Notes under the pieces: generated by a model
Seen by the model: the letters and a program-made list of their open reading frames with translations, nothing else
Told to the model about the DNA's origin: nothing
Databases searched by the model: none
Shown: in pieces, positions 1-8,624 of the stretch
Layout of the letters: every line of letters starts with the position of its first letter
Numbering within the stretch: the first letter of the stretch is position 1
Source of the DNA: Stenomitos frigidus ULC18
GTDB lineage: Bacteria; Cyanobacteriota; Cyanobacteriia; Leptolyngbyales; Leptolyngbyaceae
Assembly (NCBI RefSeq): GCF_003003795.1
Contig: NZ_PVWK01000079.1
Span: forward strand, 29,773-93,772
Length of the DNA stretch: 64,000 bases
Reading direction: 5' to 3'
Translations under genes and position numbers: made by a program

Positions 1-757
1 GTCGCTGCTGTTCCCAGGCATCCGATAGCCGTGACAGCATCATGTTGAAAGTTTGCGCCAGTTCTTTTACTTCGGTTGGTGCATTGCTTAGTTGCAGCTT
101 GGCTTGGCTCAAATCATCGACTGAAATGGCGCCTGCCATTTGACTCATTTCCTGTAAGGGCTGCAACGATCGCCGAATTCGCAGGGCGATCGCGGCCATC
201 GTCAGCATGGTTGCCAGCACGCAGACGATCGCTAAACCCTGGATCGCAGCAATCAATTGCCGCTGGTCTTCCGTTATATCCTGCGCCATGTAGACCTTGC
301 CCAACAGCTTTCCCTTTGCTGTCACCAAACCTTGATACAAAATCAGGTAGTGACTCCCAACTTTATAGACCTGAGGTTTGAGTGGCATCTCCGCTAATGA
401 CATCAGTTCGTCCGTTGCGGTAAACGATGAGGTCGCCCCCGTTGACTGGGCGAGCAGTTGCTTGCCATCGATACTTTTCACCCAGATCACTAGCCCCGCT
501 ACAGACACATTATTGATGGTCTTTTGGAGGCCGATTTCAACTGGCAGCATTTCACTATAAAGTTCCACATCGCGGGGAAAGCGATTAGCGATGTATTCCA
601 CACTCTGAGTATGAGTTGTAATCAAGAGCTGCTGCATTTTCCAGCTTGTCCAGATAGCAACGCAACTCAGACATAGCACCGAGAGCGCAGCAATTTCTGT
701 GGTTAAACGAAACTGAAGGGAAGCCGTATCCAGTGGCCTTCGCTTGACACGACGCAT
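1..757 (-). CDS. HAMP-domain sensor protein, N-terminal part (probable histidine kinase), cut by window edge
   Basis: Reading leftward from the ATG at 755-757, 252 codons are open up to the window edge. The protein has a short basic N-terminus, a transmembrane segment at about residues 19-40, and an extracytoplasmic loop of about 125 residues. A second transmembrane segment lies at about 168-192. A HAMP-like linker follows (about 193-250; R-R-S-L-Q-P-L-Q-E-M, then E-L-A-Q-T-F-N-M-M-L). This layout is that of a membrane two-component sensor kinase, whose HisKA and ATPase domains would lie beyond position 1. A HAMP-linked cyclase or chemoreceptor cannot be excluded. A GGGGGGC stretch precedes the ATG. 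The call of kinase is inference; the HAMP and transmembrane layout is seen. Confidence 0.75.
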   Translation of the reverse strand, partial: MRRVKRRPLDTASLQFRLTTEIAALSVLCLSCVAIWTSWKMQQLLITTHTQSVEYIANRFPRDVELYSEMLPVEIGLQKTINNVSVAGLVIWVKSIDGKQLLAQSTGATSSFTATDELMSLAEMPLKPQVYKVGSHYLILYQGLVTAKGKLLGKVYMAQDITEDQRQLIAAIQGLAIVCVLATMLTMAAIALRIRRSLQPLQEMSQMAGAISVDDLSQAKLQLSNAPTEVKELAQTFNMMLSRLSDAWEQQR

Positions 758-1389
758 TGCCCCCCGGAGTGTGTGAATTAGTTGCATTGGCAATTAGCGA
801 TGTCCGTGCATTTCATCAAATTGCAGATAAATTCTAGTGAAAGCATGCGTTTAATGATTATGCAGAAACTTGAGTTTCTTCGCGAGCAGACGCGAGCCAA
901 AACCCAAGTGACGTCCGGAAACCCGGTTTCTCTCGAAACAAGTGTCAGTACTAAAGCAGGAAACTATTTCTACTGTAGCCGAAGCCCTCTCTGTAGAATG
1001 ATGTGGATTTAATGTCTCCCTGAGTTTTTGCTGAGAAAGGCGATCGTGCTGAGAGCGAATTAGCCGTTGCGTCTGTTCCTCACAAGTTCCTCAAAGTTTT
1101 TTCTTACTCTTGAGATGCTGTTAGCAACGCAATTCTGCTCTTCAAGGCAACGGTAGCGACAGCACTTAACCGACAGCACTTAATAAAGATGGCTGGTTCC
1201 TAACAGACTGCTTGCGATCGACGGTTCTGAACTGGTTCGCCATCCTTTTCATCAGTGCGTCTTGCTAACGTCACTGGCGCTGATGCAAACACTGCGGCCT
1301 GTTCTGTTCAATGACACAACCCAGCAGCAGGGTTCTTGAGGAGAGGTTTTGAGCAAAAAAGGCGTTACGTATTGAACAAAGGAGGTTCT
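758..1389. other. 632-bp intergenic region
   Basis: This gap separates the divergent sensor gene and Usp gene. I see no convincing coding frame, RNA gene or hairpin terminator. Part of it should carry the two divergent promoters, but no clear -35/-10 pair stands out. A good Shine-Dalgarno sequence (AAAGGAGG, 1378-1385) ends it, in front of the usp start. Confidence 0.5.
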
Positions 1390-1920
1390 ATGTTTCACAA
1401 AATTCTCGTTGCAGTCGATAGCTCTAATAGTGGCAAAAAGGTCTTTGAGGAAGCACTTGCGTTAGCTAAAGCAACCAAAGCAACGCTAATGCTCTTACAC
1501 GTGCTCTCAGGCGAGGAAGTAGGTAGCCCCAAATATCCTGCCTTAACAACGCTGGAATACTATCCAACGCTGGATGGCAGCATGCTCGATATTTATCGAG
1601 AGCAGTGGCAGCACTACGAAAAACAAGGACTAGAACGACTGCGGTCGCTGACGCAGACAGCGACCGATGCAGGTGTACCAACAGAGTTCACTCAAAATCT
1701 TGGCAGCCCTGGGCCCGTGATCTGCCAGCTTGCCCGTAACCTGGACGTTGACCTGGTTATGCTGGGTCGTCGGGGGCACTCTGGCTTAAGTGAGTTGCTT
1801 TTAGGTAGCGTGAGTAATTATGTGCTGCATCATGCACCCTGCTCAGTGCTCACAGTGCAGGGCGAAACTCATGCTGATGCAGACGCTGCTATGGCAAAAC
1901 AAGCCTCGATCGCGTCCTAA
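1390..1920 (+). CDS. Universal stress protein, UspA family
   Basis: A single-domain Usp protein of 176 residues. It opens with the typical F-H-K-I-L-V-A-V-D strand. It carries the ATP-binding signature G-x2-G-x9-G-S, beginning at G126 (G-R-R-G-H-S-G-L, ending L-L-G-S-V-S). The ATG at 1390 is preferred over an upstream in-frame start at 1336 because AAAGGAGG lies 4 bases before it and the Usp fold begins there. Usp proteins are small cytoplasmic nucleotide-binding proteins induced by stress; the partner or process here cannot be told. The Ala-rich C-terminal tail of about 20 residues is not part of the domain. A second, more divergent Usp lies at 17.5 kb. Confidence 0.93.
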   Translation: MFHKILVAVDSSNSGKKVFEEALALAKATKATLMLLHVLSGEEVGSPKYPALTTLEYYPTLDGSMLDIYREQWQHYEKQGLERLRSLTQTATDAGVPTEFTQNLGSPGPVICQLARNLDVDLVMLGRRGHSGLSELLLGSVSNYVLHHAPCSVLTVQGETHADADAAMAKQASIAS

Positions 1921-2004
1921 ACCTGTAGCGCGATCAAGCCTTGAAAGAAGATGGTTTGCGATGCCGATCAAACAGCAAGACTAACGTGTAGCGAGGCTTG
2001 ATCC

Positions 2005-2730
2005 ATGTCTAAACAAGCGCTTGAGAACCAGGAGCACCGACCGATCCACATCTTAAGCCGGAGCAAAAGCTGGACGCTATGGGAAGCATGGGTGGCCGCA
2101 ACCGCGATCGCTGAATTTGTGGGCTTAGGGATTGTTCTCATTGCCAGCACCACGCTGAATCTGCTGGGCACCACTGAAATCGTCGCCGTTTTGCATCTTG
2201 TCGGTTTGCTACAAGGTATTATACTCGGCTTTGCCCAATGGCTTGTGCTGCGACGGTACATTAAACACATTGGCAAATGGATTGCGATGACGGCGATCGC
2301 GGCCTCGATCGCTTGGTTGATTGGCATTAAAGCCAGCGCAATCATTTCGTTCTTCCTGATCCTGGATCATACAGGCACCGTTGAGGTGAAAACCCTGGCG
2401 CTCGCTAGAGCTGTGCTTCTTTTAGGAGCCTGGGTCGGAAGCGTCTTAGGGTTGGCTCAATGGCTGGTGCTGAGAGAGCATATCCGCCGAGCAGGCTGGT
2501 GGATTTTTGCCAATGCAATTGCCTGGGCGTTTGGGCTGCTCGTTGCTTACGCAGGAACAACCTTCATGACGATCGATCGCTTTAATCTTGCGACCGCTCT
2601 AGCAGCAGCGGCCACTGGCTTAACGGTCGGCGCTGTTGTCGGCGGTATTACAGGTATCGCGCTGCTCTGGCTCTTAAAGCCACGTTTGTTAAGGCATGCG
2701 GCAAAACCTGCCTCTCGGAAGTCTCCTTGA
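2005..2730 (+). CDS. Integral membrane protein with internal duplication, function unknown
   Basis: The protein has 241 residues and at least six hydrophobic stretches. The segment G-x-A-Q-W-L-V-L-R-x-[YH]-I occurs twice, at about residues 76-87 and 152-163. Each copy is followed by an aromatic W-[IW]-I-F/A-M/N-A helix, so the protein looks like two copies of one three-helix unit. I know similar QWxVLR repeats from cyanobacterial membrane proteins without assigned function. A GAGG at 1993-1996 supports the ATG start. It lies 84 bp after usp on the same strand and could be co-transcribed with it. No catalytic motif is visible. Confidence 0.8.
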   Translation: MSKQALENQEHRPIHILSRSKSWTLWEAWVAATAIAEFVGLGIVLIASTTLNLLGTTEIVAVLHLVGLLQGIILGFAQWLVLRRYIKHIGKWIAMTAIAASIAWLIGIKASAIISFFLILDHTGTVEVKTLALARAVLLLGAWVGSVLGLAQWLVLREHIRRAGWWIFANAIAWAFGLLVAYAGTTFMTIDRFNLATALAAAATGLTVGAVVGGITGIALLWLLKPRLLRHAAKPASRKSP

Positions 2731-2793
2731 TCCAGTACCGATGCAGTTAGAACGTGCAAGCCTAACCCCCCAAACTCATACTGATGCAATGCA

Positions 2794-2832
2794 CTAGAAA
2801 AAAGGGAAACCTCTAAAGTCTCCTTTTTCTAG
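2794..2832 (+). terminator. Probable factor-independent terminator
   Basis: Imperfect inverted arms begin CTAGAAAAAA and end TTTTTCTAG, with a GGGA/TCTCC core followed by five T. It lies 64 bp after the membrane protein gene and before the convergent Rieske gene. Confidence 0.5.
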
Positions 2833-2926
2833 CAGAGCGGCTCGATCGCACGAAGTTTGGGAATCTCTTCTGAGTCAGCGTGATAAACAGTGCCGTAGGA
2901 TGATGAGCAAAGATTACAGCAGCCTT

Positions 2927-3964
2927 TTACGCCGTATAACTTCTGCCTAAACCAAGCGCACCCAACCCTTTGCGATAAGCGATCGAGGTTCTATCTGCGC
3001 CGATATGCGATTCAGCGGAGAGTTCTAACGGCAGATCTTCAGGATACTGTGCTTCAACCACTTCCTTGTCTTCGGCAAACACCTGGTAATTGAACTCAAA
3101 CACTGGTTCCAGCGGTGCGTCTTTATCAAAGTTGCGGCACAGTGGGACGAAAACGCGCGTTTTGCGAGCTGATACTGGAGAGGCTGCGTTGAGAATGCAC
3201 AGTCGCCCTTCGCCAGGGAAATGCACCGTCAGACGTGCTGTAAACGGGAAAAAGACCTCAAAAATACGGAGCCATTGAAAATCAGGCGGAGCCAAATCCT
3301 GCATCGCTTTAGGAAAGTTGCTGACCGTACTGAGATATTCAGCGCGAATCCCATTCGGCGTTTTATCAACTTCATAGCGCGGCACGACTGGATTGTTGAG
3401 GTCGCCGAAGGTGTTGGTATGCACCCAGGCAAAGTGAGCCACATCCAAAAAGCCCTCAACCTGTCTACCTGCCGCTGCATTGAGATCGACAGCATCAGGA
3501 AGAATCTGTTGATAGTCGGGGTCATCCCATTCGTGCAGGTTGGGCAAGGGATACTGTTCGCCGCCACCCAGGGATGTCCATACCAAGCCATACGCTTCTT
3601 TGACAGGATAGGTTTTGAGGCAAAGCTTGATGGGAATGCTAGTACCCGGACTGGCTGGCACTTCGACGCAACGACCCTCTGCCGAGTAATGAAACCCGTG
3701 ATACTTGCAGACGAGCTGATCGCCGCTGACCCATCCCATACTCAACGGAATGCCTCGGTGCAAGCAAATATCGTTTGCCACAGAAATGCCCGCAGAGGTG
3801 CGCCAAATAACCAGCCGTTGATCCAGCAGCGTCGCAGAGAGGGGCTGCTCTTTCACATCACGGCTAAAGGCGATCGGATACCAGAAGGGCGCAAGAGCGT
3901 CCCAATCTGATTCGGTAAACGTACATCCTCGTGGATAAACCGTTCGATGAGCTGTACTAACCAT
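2927..3964 (-). CDS. Rieske [2Fe-2S] aromatic-ring-hydroxylating-type oxygenase
   Basis: The protein has 345 residues. The Rieske cluster motif is complete: C67-x-H69 (C-L-H-R-G) and C86-x2-H89 (C-K-Y-H-G). Further on, D-V-A-H-F-A-W-V-H-T-N-T-F-G resembles the mononuclear iron site of the oxygenase alpha subunit family that includes vanillate demethylase and the chloroplast-type PaO/CAO enzymes. It is probably an iron-dependent mono- or dioxygenase that needs a separate reductase; none is adjacent. The substrate cannot be told. There is no transmembrane anchor of the PaO type at the C-terminus, which favours a soluble VanA-like enzyme. The ATG at 3964 gives a normal N-terminus. Confidence 0.88.
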   Translation of the reverse strand: MVSTAHRTVYPRGCTFTESDWDALAPFWYPIAFSRDVKEQPLSATLLDQRLVIWRTSAGISVANDICLHRGIPLSMGWVSGDQLVCKYHGFHYSAEGRCVEVPASPGTSIPIKLCLKTYPVKEAYGLVWTSLGGGEQYPLPNLHEWDDPDYQQILPDAVDLNAAAGRQVEGFLDVAHFAWVHTNTFGDLNNPVVPRYEVDKTPNGIRAEYLSTVSNFPKAMQDLAPPDFQWLRIFEVFFPFTARLTVHFPGEGRLCILNAASPVSARKTRVFVPLCRNFDKDAPLEPVFEFNYQVFAEDKEVVEAQYPEDLPLELSAESHIGADRTSIAYRKGLGALGLGRSYTA

Positions 3965-4137
3965 GTCAACTACGACTCCTTACAACAACGTGTGGCGCAC
4001 GACACGCTAAGGTATGCGGTATACATAGTCCAATGACAGGGCAGTGAGTTGCAGTCACGCTTGTTACCGAACAAACAATTGTGATCGAACCTTTGGTTGC
4101 TGCTTCGATCGGCCGCAAGGGAATAGTGACGAAGAAA

Positions 4138-4207
4138 GGAGCGGTCAGGAGTCAGGAGTCAGTGGTCAGCAAAAAGCTGATAGCTGATGGCTGACCGCTG
4201 ATAGCTG
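4138..4207. repeat. Short tandem repeats GTCAGGA and GCTGATA type
   Basis: Runs of GGAGTCA- and GCTGATA/GCTGACC-type heptamers lie between the Rieske and malic enzyme genes. They are the STRR type scattered through cyanobacterial genomes. The same motifs recur near 13990, 19270, 32210 and 45630. Confidence 0.7.
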
Positions 4208-4231
4208 CTACAACGTGCTGTTCTTTAACCT

Positions 4232-5623
4232 CTACATACGAGCCACACCGTCCTGCCGTGCGGCCTGCTGCACAGCGGCAGAAACAGCGGTCGCTACGCG
4301 CTCATCAAAAACGGACGGGATAATAAACTCGCGATTCAGATCGGACGGTTTGATCAGCGAGGCGATTGCCTGTGCCGCTTCCAAATACATATTGATCGTA
4401 AAGGTGGACGCACGGCAGTCTAAGGCACCGCGAAACACACCTGGAAACGCCAGTACGTTATTGATCTGGTTGGGATAGTCACTGCGTCCAGTGGCCATAA
4501 TAGCGACATCCTGCATCACCAACTCGGGCTGAATTTCGGGAATTGGGTTTGCCATCGCAAAGACGATCGGGTCTTTTGCCATCGATCGCACCATTTCCGG
4601 TGTCACCACTCCTGGCGCACTGACACCCAAGAAAATATCACTATCTTTCATGGCATCGGCCAGTTTGCCACCCTTCTCAATCGCAAATTCCTGCTTTTGC
4701 GTGGTCAAATCTGGGCGATCGAGCGACAGAATACCTTTAGAGTCGCACATGGCGATATGTTCCGCGCCTGCTTTACGAAGGAGACGAGCGATCGCCACGC
4801 CCGCCGCTCCAGCACCATTAATGACAATCTTCACCTCTGCCATCGACTTGCTCACAAGCTTCAACGCGTTGATCAATGCTGCCAGCGTCACAATCGCTGT
4901 TCCATGCTGATCGTCGTGGAAGACCGGAATATTTAGTTCGCGCTGCAAACGCGCTTCAATCTCAAAGCAGCGGGGAGCGGCAATATCTTCCAAATTGATG
5001 CCACCGAAAACAGGCGCGATATTTTTGACCGTTTCCACGATTGCATCCGTGTCTTGCGTTGCCAAGCAAATGGGGAATGCATCCAAACCACCAAATTCTT
5101 TGAACAGCATGGCTTTCCCTTCCATCACGGGCAAAGCCGCTTCGGGGCCAAGATTGCCCAACCCCAGCACGGCACTACCATCGGTGACGATCGCTACGGT
5201 ATTTTGCTTAATCGTGAGGGTATACGCTTTTTCGGGATCTTCGGCGATCGCGGTACAAATCCGCCCGACACCTGGCGTATAGGCCATTGCCAAATCTGCT
5301 TGACCCCGCAGCGGAATACGGCTCTCTACAGTGATCTTGCCACCCCGATGCAAATCAAAGGTGCGATCGTACACGTTCAACACTTTAATGTCTGGCAAGG
5401 CCTTGACCGCTTTCACAATGGTCTCGGCATGTTCGGTGCTGGCAGCGTCGATCGTAATGTCCCGAAGCGACAGTTGGCGGGTCTGCTCAATCAAATCAAT
5501 CTGACCCATGTTGCCGCCTAAGCTAGAGACCGCCTTGGTCACCGATGCCAACATGCCCGGTCGGTTTGGCACCTGAAAACGGATGGTCAGACTAAAGCTG
5601 GAGTTAGGAGTGAGGTTAGTCAT
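4232..5623 (-). CDS. NAD(P)-dependent malic enzyme with N-terminal ACT domain
   Basis: The protein has 463 residues from the ATG at 5623; an upstream in-frame TTG at 5641 is less likely. Residues about 10-85 form an ACT-type domain (F-Q-V-P-N-R-P-G-M-L-A-S-V), a ligand-binding regulatory module. The rest is a malic enzyme: Y-T-P-G-V-G, V-T-D-G-S-A-V-L-G-L-G-N-L-G-P, F-H-D-D-Q-H-G-T-A-I, and the Rossmann motif I-N-G-A-G-A-A-G-V-A. It oxidatively decarboxylates malate to pyruvate, giving NAD(P)H and CO2. The short form with an ACT domain is common in bacteria. The cofactor preference and ACT ligand are not readable here. Confidence 0.95.
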   Translation of the reverse strand: MTNLTPNSSFSLTIRFQVPNRPGMLASVTKAVSSLGGNMGQIDLIEQTRQLSLRDITIDAASTEHAETIVKAVKALPDIKVLNVYDRTFDLHRGGKITVESRIPLRGQADLAMAYTPGVGRICTAIAEDPEKAYTLTIKQNTVAIVTDGSAVLGLGNLGPEAALPVMEGKAMLFKEFGGLDAFPICLATQDTDAIVETVKNIAPVFGGINLEDIAAPRCFEIEARLQRELNIPVFHDDQHGTAIVTLAALINALKLVSKSMAEVKIVINGAGAAGVAIARLLRKAGAEHIAMCDSKGILSLDRPDLTTQKQEFAIEKGGKLADAMKDSDIFLGVSAPGVVTPEMVRSMAKDPIVFAMANPIPEIQPELVMQDVAIMATGRSDYPNQINNVLAFPGVFRGALDCRASTFTINMYLEAAQAIASLIKPSDLNREFIIPSVFDERVATAVSAAVQQAARQDGVARM

Positions 5624-5953
5624 GCGCGTTGGGGATGGCAATTGTAGAGTGTCGATTTGAAACGTAGCGATTTGAAACGGGTCTCAAGCATCAGGCTAAA
5701 GAGCGAAGGAGATTTCTAGTCAACAAAATACCCGTAGGGGCAGATTTGATCATAAAGTTAACGGCTAGAAGACAAAACTCTGGCAAAACCTGCCCGTCCC
5801 TAACGGTAATTTTTTCTGGAAATCTCCTAAGCCATTCAATGCGTCCCTAGCTTAGCAGAGCCGATCGAAGCTAGCTTAAAGGAATGTTTGACCCGCAATT
5901 GTACCAAGTCACACCAACTGCTTTGATGTAGTCATCATGAAATATTCGTCTCT
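5624..5953. other. 330-bp intergenic region containing a MITE-like repeat
   Basis: The gap lies between the divergent malic enzyme and SRPBCC genes. More than a third of it is the inverted-repeat-bounded element at 5706-5829, described separately. The remainder holds no coding frame that I can support. Confidence 0.6.
5706..5829. repeat. MITE-like element, copy 1
   Basis: The 124-bp element is bounded by AAGGAGATTTC and GAAATCTCCTA, which are inverted repeats. The internal part contains GTAGGGGCAG, TTAACGGCTAGA and ACCTGCCCGTCCCTA. A second copy in the same orientation is at 8625-8749, with most positions conserved. No coding capacity is visible. Confidence 0.8.
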
Positions 5954-6388
5954 ATGCCCAGTCTCTACGCCGAAATTGAAATCAACGTCTCTCGGCGACG
6001 GGTCTGGCAAGCGCTGGTGCGTAAAGACCAATGGCTGTACTGGAATACCTATCTTTATGACTGCGATCCAAGCCAAGCGTTCAAGCAAGGAAAAGACGTT
6101 GACCTCTCGCTAAGACGCCTTCCGGGTGAAGAAGAAACCGCCTTTCAGCCAATCGTAACGCTGCTGCAACCAGAAGTCTGCTTAAAGTGGGTGTCAGCGA
6201 TCCCCGGCTTCGTAAACGAGCATGTCTTCCAGCTTCAGGAAACCGGACGCGATCGCACGAAGTACATTCACCAGGAAAACTTCTCTGGGTTGCTCACCCG
6301 TGGCGTTTTCCCATTTATCCGTCAAGATGAACAACAAGGCATGCGCCGCATGGCACGGGAGATAAAGCGATATGTGGAGGGAGAGTGA
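5954..6388 (+). CDS. SRPBCC (START/Bet v1-like) family protein
   Basis: A small soluble protein of 144 residues. Its N-terminus (I-N-V-S-R-R-R-V-W-Q-A-L) and W-Y-W-N-T-Y spacing are typical of the SRPBCC/polyketide-cyclase-like fold, which makes a hydrophobic ligand pocket. The middle G-F-V-N-E-H-V-F-Q-L and the C-terminal M-R-R-M-A-R-E-I-K-R-Y helix agree with that fold. No ligand or reaction can be assigned. It is a single gene, transcribed away from malic enzyme, and followed by a heptamer repeat tract. Confidence 0.75.
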   Translation: MPSLYAEIEINVSRRRVWQALVRKDQWLYWNTYLYDCDPSQAFKQGKDVDLSLRRLPGEEETAFQPIVTLLQPEVCLKWVSAIPGFVNEHVFQLQETGRDRTKYIHQENFSGLLTRGVFPFIRQDEQQGMRRMAREIKRYVEGE

Positions 6389-6399
6389 AGGGGCAGGGG

Positions 6400-6499
6400 A
6401 AGAGTTTTGAGTTTTGAGTTGAAAGAGAGGAGTGAGGTGAGAGGTGTGAAGAGAGTTTAGCCTTTAGCCTTTAGCCTTCAGCCTTTCCCTTTTCCCTTC
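6400..6499. repeat. Short tandem repeats, GTTTTGA and GCCTTTA heptamers
   Basis: A GTTTTGA pair is followed by G/A-rich sequence and then about four GCCTTTA-like units, ending in pyrimidine-rich sequence that runs into the 3' end of the TIR gene. It is a typical cyanobacterial STRR and separates two convergent genes. Confidence 0.75.
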
Positions 6500-7397
6500 A
6501 TCCCGATCGCTTGCCGATCACCGCTCGAATGCCCTGCGCGACGTTGAGAAAGGCTTCGTCGCGATCGTCCCATTTGGTCACAGGCTTGGCGTTTTTAGGT
6601 AGCGCCTGTAGCTTGCCGAAAGGTGCACCTGTCCAGTCACAGGGTTTCAGAATAATCGGGATAACGGTCGCTTCTCCAGCTTCATGGCGTTTCATGGCTT
6701 GCTCTAGCTCAAGGTCGTAACAGTAGTCAGACGCAAGAAAGTTGGCGCTGACCAGTAACAGAATGACGCTGGCTGAGTTGAGGTGCGAATCGATCGCGCC
6801 TGCCCAATCGCTTCCAGCCGTAATTTCGCGATCGTGCCAGGCAGCAATAATCCCCTGTCGCTTCAACATGCTCAGGTGAATGGCCAATTCATCCCGTAGC
6901 TCTTCATCTCGGTGAGAGTACGAGAAAAAGACGTCCGTGGGCACTGGCGGACGAGCAGATACCTGACTGGCAGCAAGTGATCGTTCTACCACCACATTCT
7001 CTGTTGGAATCGGTACTGGAGTGACGGCCGGTGCGCTGAGCAGAAACGCTTGTGCCGTCTGGAGTGCTGCCGCCAGTTCTTCATGATTGCGGGCTTTGAC
7101 CGTAATTTTTCTGCCATCGACTTCTAAGGTCATTTCGATCGCAGCACTACCCACCACTGCATCCAGCGCACCGAGAACAGCTGGTGCTTGGGCAGGAGCA
7201 ACCCGCGCCGTTAATAGTCCACTGAGAAAGCCACCAAAGGCTTTGCTACCTGTGGGCGGTGTAGGATCGACCACGCGATCGACCTGCTCTACGGCATCAA
7301 ATTCACGCAATTGCCGCTGTAAATTTTGAGTTTTAGCTTCTAGTTCTTCGCTGTCTAGCGCTGGATCGACTAGGTTAAAGGTAATGTGTACAGTCAA
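6498..7397 (-). CDS. TIR-domain protein with EACC1-like N-terminal domain (candidate immune effector)
   Basis: The protein has 299 residues. Residues about 1-118 resemble the effector-associated constant component EACC1: a beta strand, an L-x2-L-R-E-F-D-A-V-E-Q-V-D strand, a glycine-rich hydrophobic helix (about 52-85), and the closing E-V-D-G-R-K-I-T-V-K-A-R-N-x-E-E-L. A Pro-rich linker (about 121-154) leads to a TIR domain at 155-295. It begins D-V-F-F-S-Y-S-H-R-D-E-E-L and holds S-x-D-Y-C-Y-D-L-E230, where the acidic residue typical of NAD-consuming TIRs is expected. EACC1 was described as a shared adaptor of bacterial conflict systems in multicellular bacteria. No partner gene with an effector-associated domain is adjacent. 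Assignment of the N-terminal domain is by remembered pattern. Confidence 0.8.
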   Translation of the reverse strand: MTVHITFNLVDPALDSEELEAKTQNLQRQLREFDAVEQVDRVVDPTPPTGSKAFGGFLSGLLTARVAPAQAPAVLGALDAVVGSAAIEMTLEVDGRKITVKARNHEELAAALQTAQAFLLSAPAVTPVPIPTENVVVERSLAASQVSARPPVPTDVFFSYSHRDEELRDELAIHLSMLKRQGIIAAWHDREITAGSDWAGAIDSHLNSASVILLLVSANFLASDYCYDLELEQAMKRHEAGEATVIPIILKPCDWTGAPFGKLQALPKNAKPVTKWDDRDEAFLNVAQGIRAVIGKRSG

Positions 7398-7807
7398 GAT
7401 CGATTCCTGGAGAAGGCAGAGGATAGCTTCGAGTTTTTCTCTAGAAGGAGAGAACTCTAAAGAGCGATACCTTCTGAAGGTTCGCAGCCATATTCTACAT
7501 CAAGCTCTTTATGGAGCTTTGCTTAATGGAGGGTTCAAGCAGAATGCGACTTCGTAGCATGACCAGAGAATCGAAAACAAAATTTACAAATTTGAGCTAA
7601 AATTTACAAACAGCAATGTTGTAAAAAATCTAACCATCAATTTTTAACTGGCAGCATAATTTAAATCAAACTTGATATAAAGGCGTTTAACCCTCACTGA
7701 TTTAATTTTCTTATAGACGACACGGCAAACTCTGACTCTGAAATGATTGCAGTGTCCTTCACAATTTGTTACAACGTAGTGAGACAACCCTCGGGACGAA
7801 AGACCGC
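7398..7807. other. 410-bp AT-rich divergent intergenic region
   Basis: It separates the divergent TIR and DUF2993 genes, so it should hold both promoters. Two copies of AAAATTTACAAA (at 7579-7590 and 7599-7610) are spaced 20 bp start to start, two helical turns apart, which suggests a regulator site. No coding frame is supported. Confidence 0.5.
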
Positions 7808-8593
7808 ATGATTGGTGGCTTCACTGCACCCCCTACCGGCACCGACTTTGGCGAACGTATGCTCAACAAAGTCCTCAGCCAATCAATCCGTCATCTGTTC
7901 TCCCAATGCGAGTCAGTTGATGTTGCCATTCGCTGTTCTCCTTCTAGCAAGCTGCTACAGGGGAGCGTTGACAACTTTAAGATGAGCGGTAGCCGTTTGG
8001 TCATCCGCAAGGACTTTTTTGTCGAATCGATGTCGTTTGAAACCGATGCGGTCTCGATCGACTTTGGCTCTGTTTTGAGCGGTAAAGTGCGTCTAAGGCA
8101 GCCAACACAGGCGATCGCGCAAGTTGTCCTCACTGAAGACGGCATCAACCAGGCATTTACAGCAGAATTGGTGCAAAAACGCCTCCAGAACATTGACACG
8201 CCTGAACTCACTAACTTGTCAGGTGGCGAGCCTGTTTCTTTTACAGATATCAATCTTCAGTTGCTGCCTGATAGCCGGATCAAGATTTTTGCTAAGGCTG
8301 AGCTTCCTAATGGCACCATACCGATTAGCCTTTTGGCGACTTTAGCAGTCGAGCGTCGTCGTCGAATCTCGTTTCAAAACCCGCAGTTTAACGCAGATGC
8401 TGTATTAGAGGAAGTGAGAGGCGTTTCAAAGGTGCTGACGATGGCCTTTGCAGAGATCCTCGACAATATGGTGGATCTCGATCGCTTTGACTTAGATGGT
8501 GTGACCATGCGTATCAACCGTCTGGAGACACAGGGAAAGCAGCTTATTTTCAGCGGCTATGCCCAGATTGAGCACTTTCCAGGCAGCAAATAG
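7808..8593 (+). CDS. DUF2993 family protein
   Basis: The protein has 261 residues from the ATG at 7808; an upstream TTG at 7766 gives 275. It matches the DUF2993 pattern known from cyanobacteria and actinobacteria (LmeA-like lipid-binding fold): F-G-E-R-M-L-N-K-V near the start, V-D-V-A-I-R-C-S-P-S, S-V-D-N-F-K-M-S-G, and a C-terminal V-T-M-R-I-N-R-L-E. The family is thought to bind lipids at membranes, with no enzyme activity known. No signal peptide is visible from either start. The gene ends at a MITE-like repeat followed by a strong terminator. Confidence 0.85.
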   Translation: MIGGFTAPPTGTDFGERMLNKVLSQSIRHLFSQCESVDVAIRCSPSSKLLQGSVDNFKMSGSRLVIRKDFFVESMSFETDAVSIDFGSVLSGKVRLRQPTQAIAQVVLTEDGINQAFTAELVQKRLQNIDTPELTNLSGGEPVSFTDINLQLLPDSRIKIFAKAELPNGTIPISLLATLAVERRRRISFQNPQFNADAVLEEVRGVSKVLTMAFAEILDNMVDLDRFDLDGVTMRINRLETQGKQLIFSGYAQIEHFPGSK

Positions 8594-8624
8594 CGCAAGC
8601 ACGATCGTTACAGAGCAATCGCAT

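Noticed and set aside
782..1012. 76-codon frame in the first intergenic region
   Set aside because: No ribosome site, no domain, and a composition unlike the real genes.
3221..3910. 229-codon open frame on the + strand
   Set aside because: It is fully antisense to the Rieske oxygenase gene, has no recognisable domain, and reflects low stop density opposite a GC-rich gene.
5054..5521. 155-codon + strand frame
   Set aside because: It is antisense to the malic enzyme with no family resemblance.
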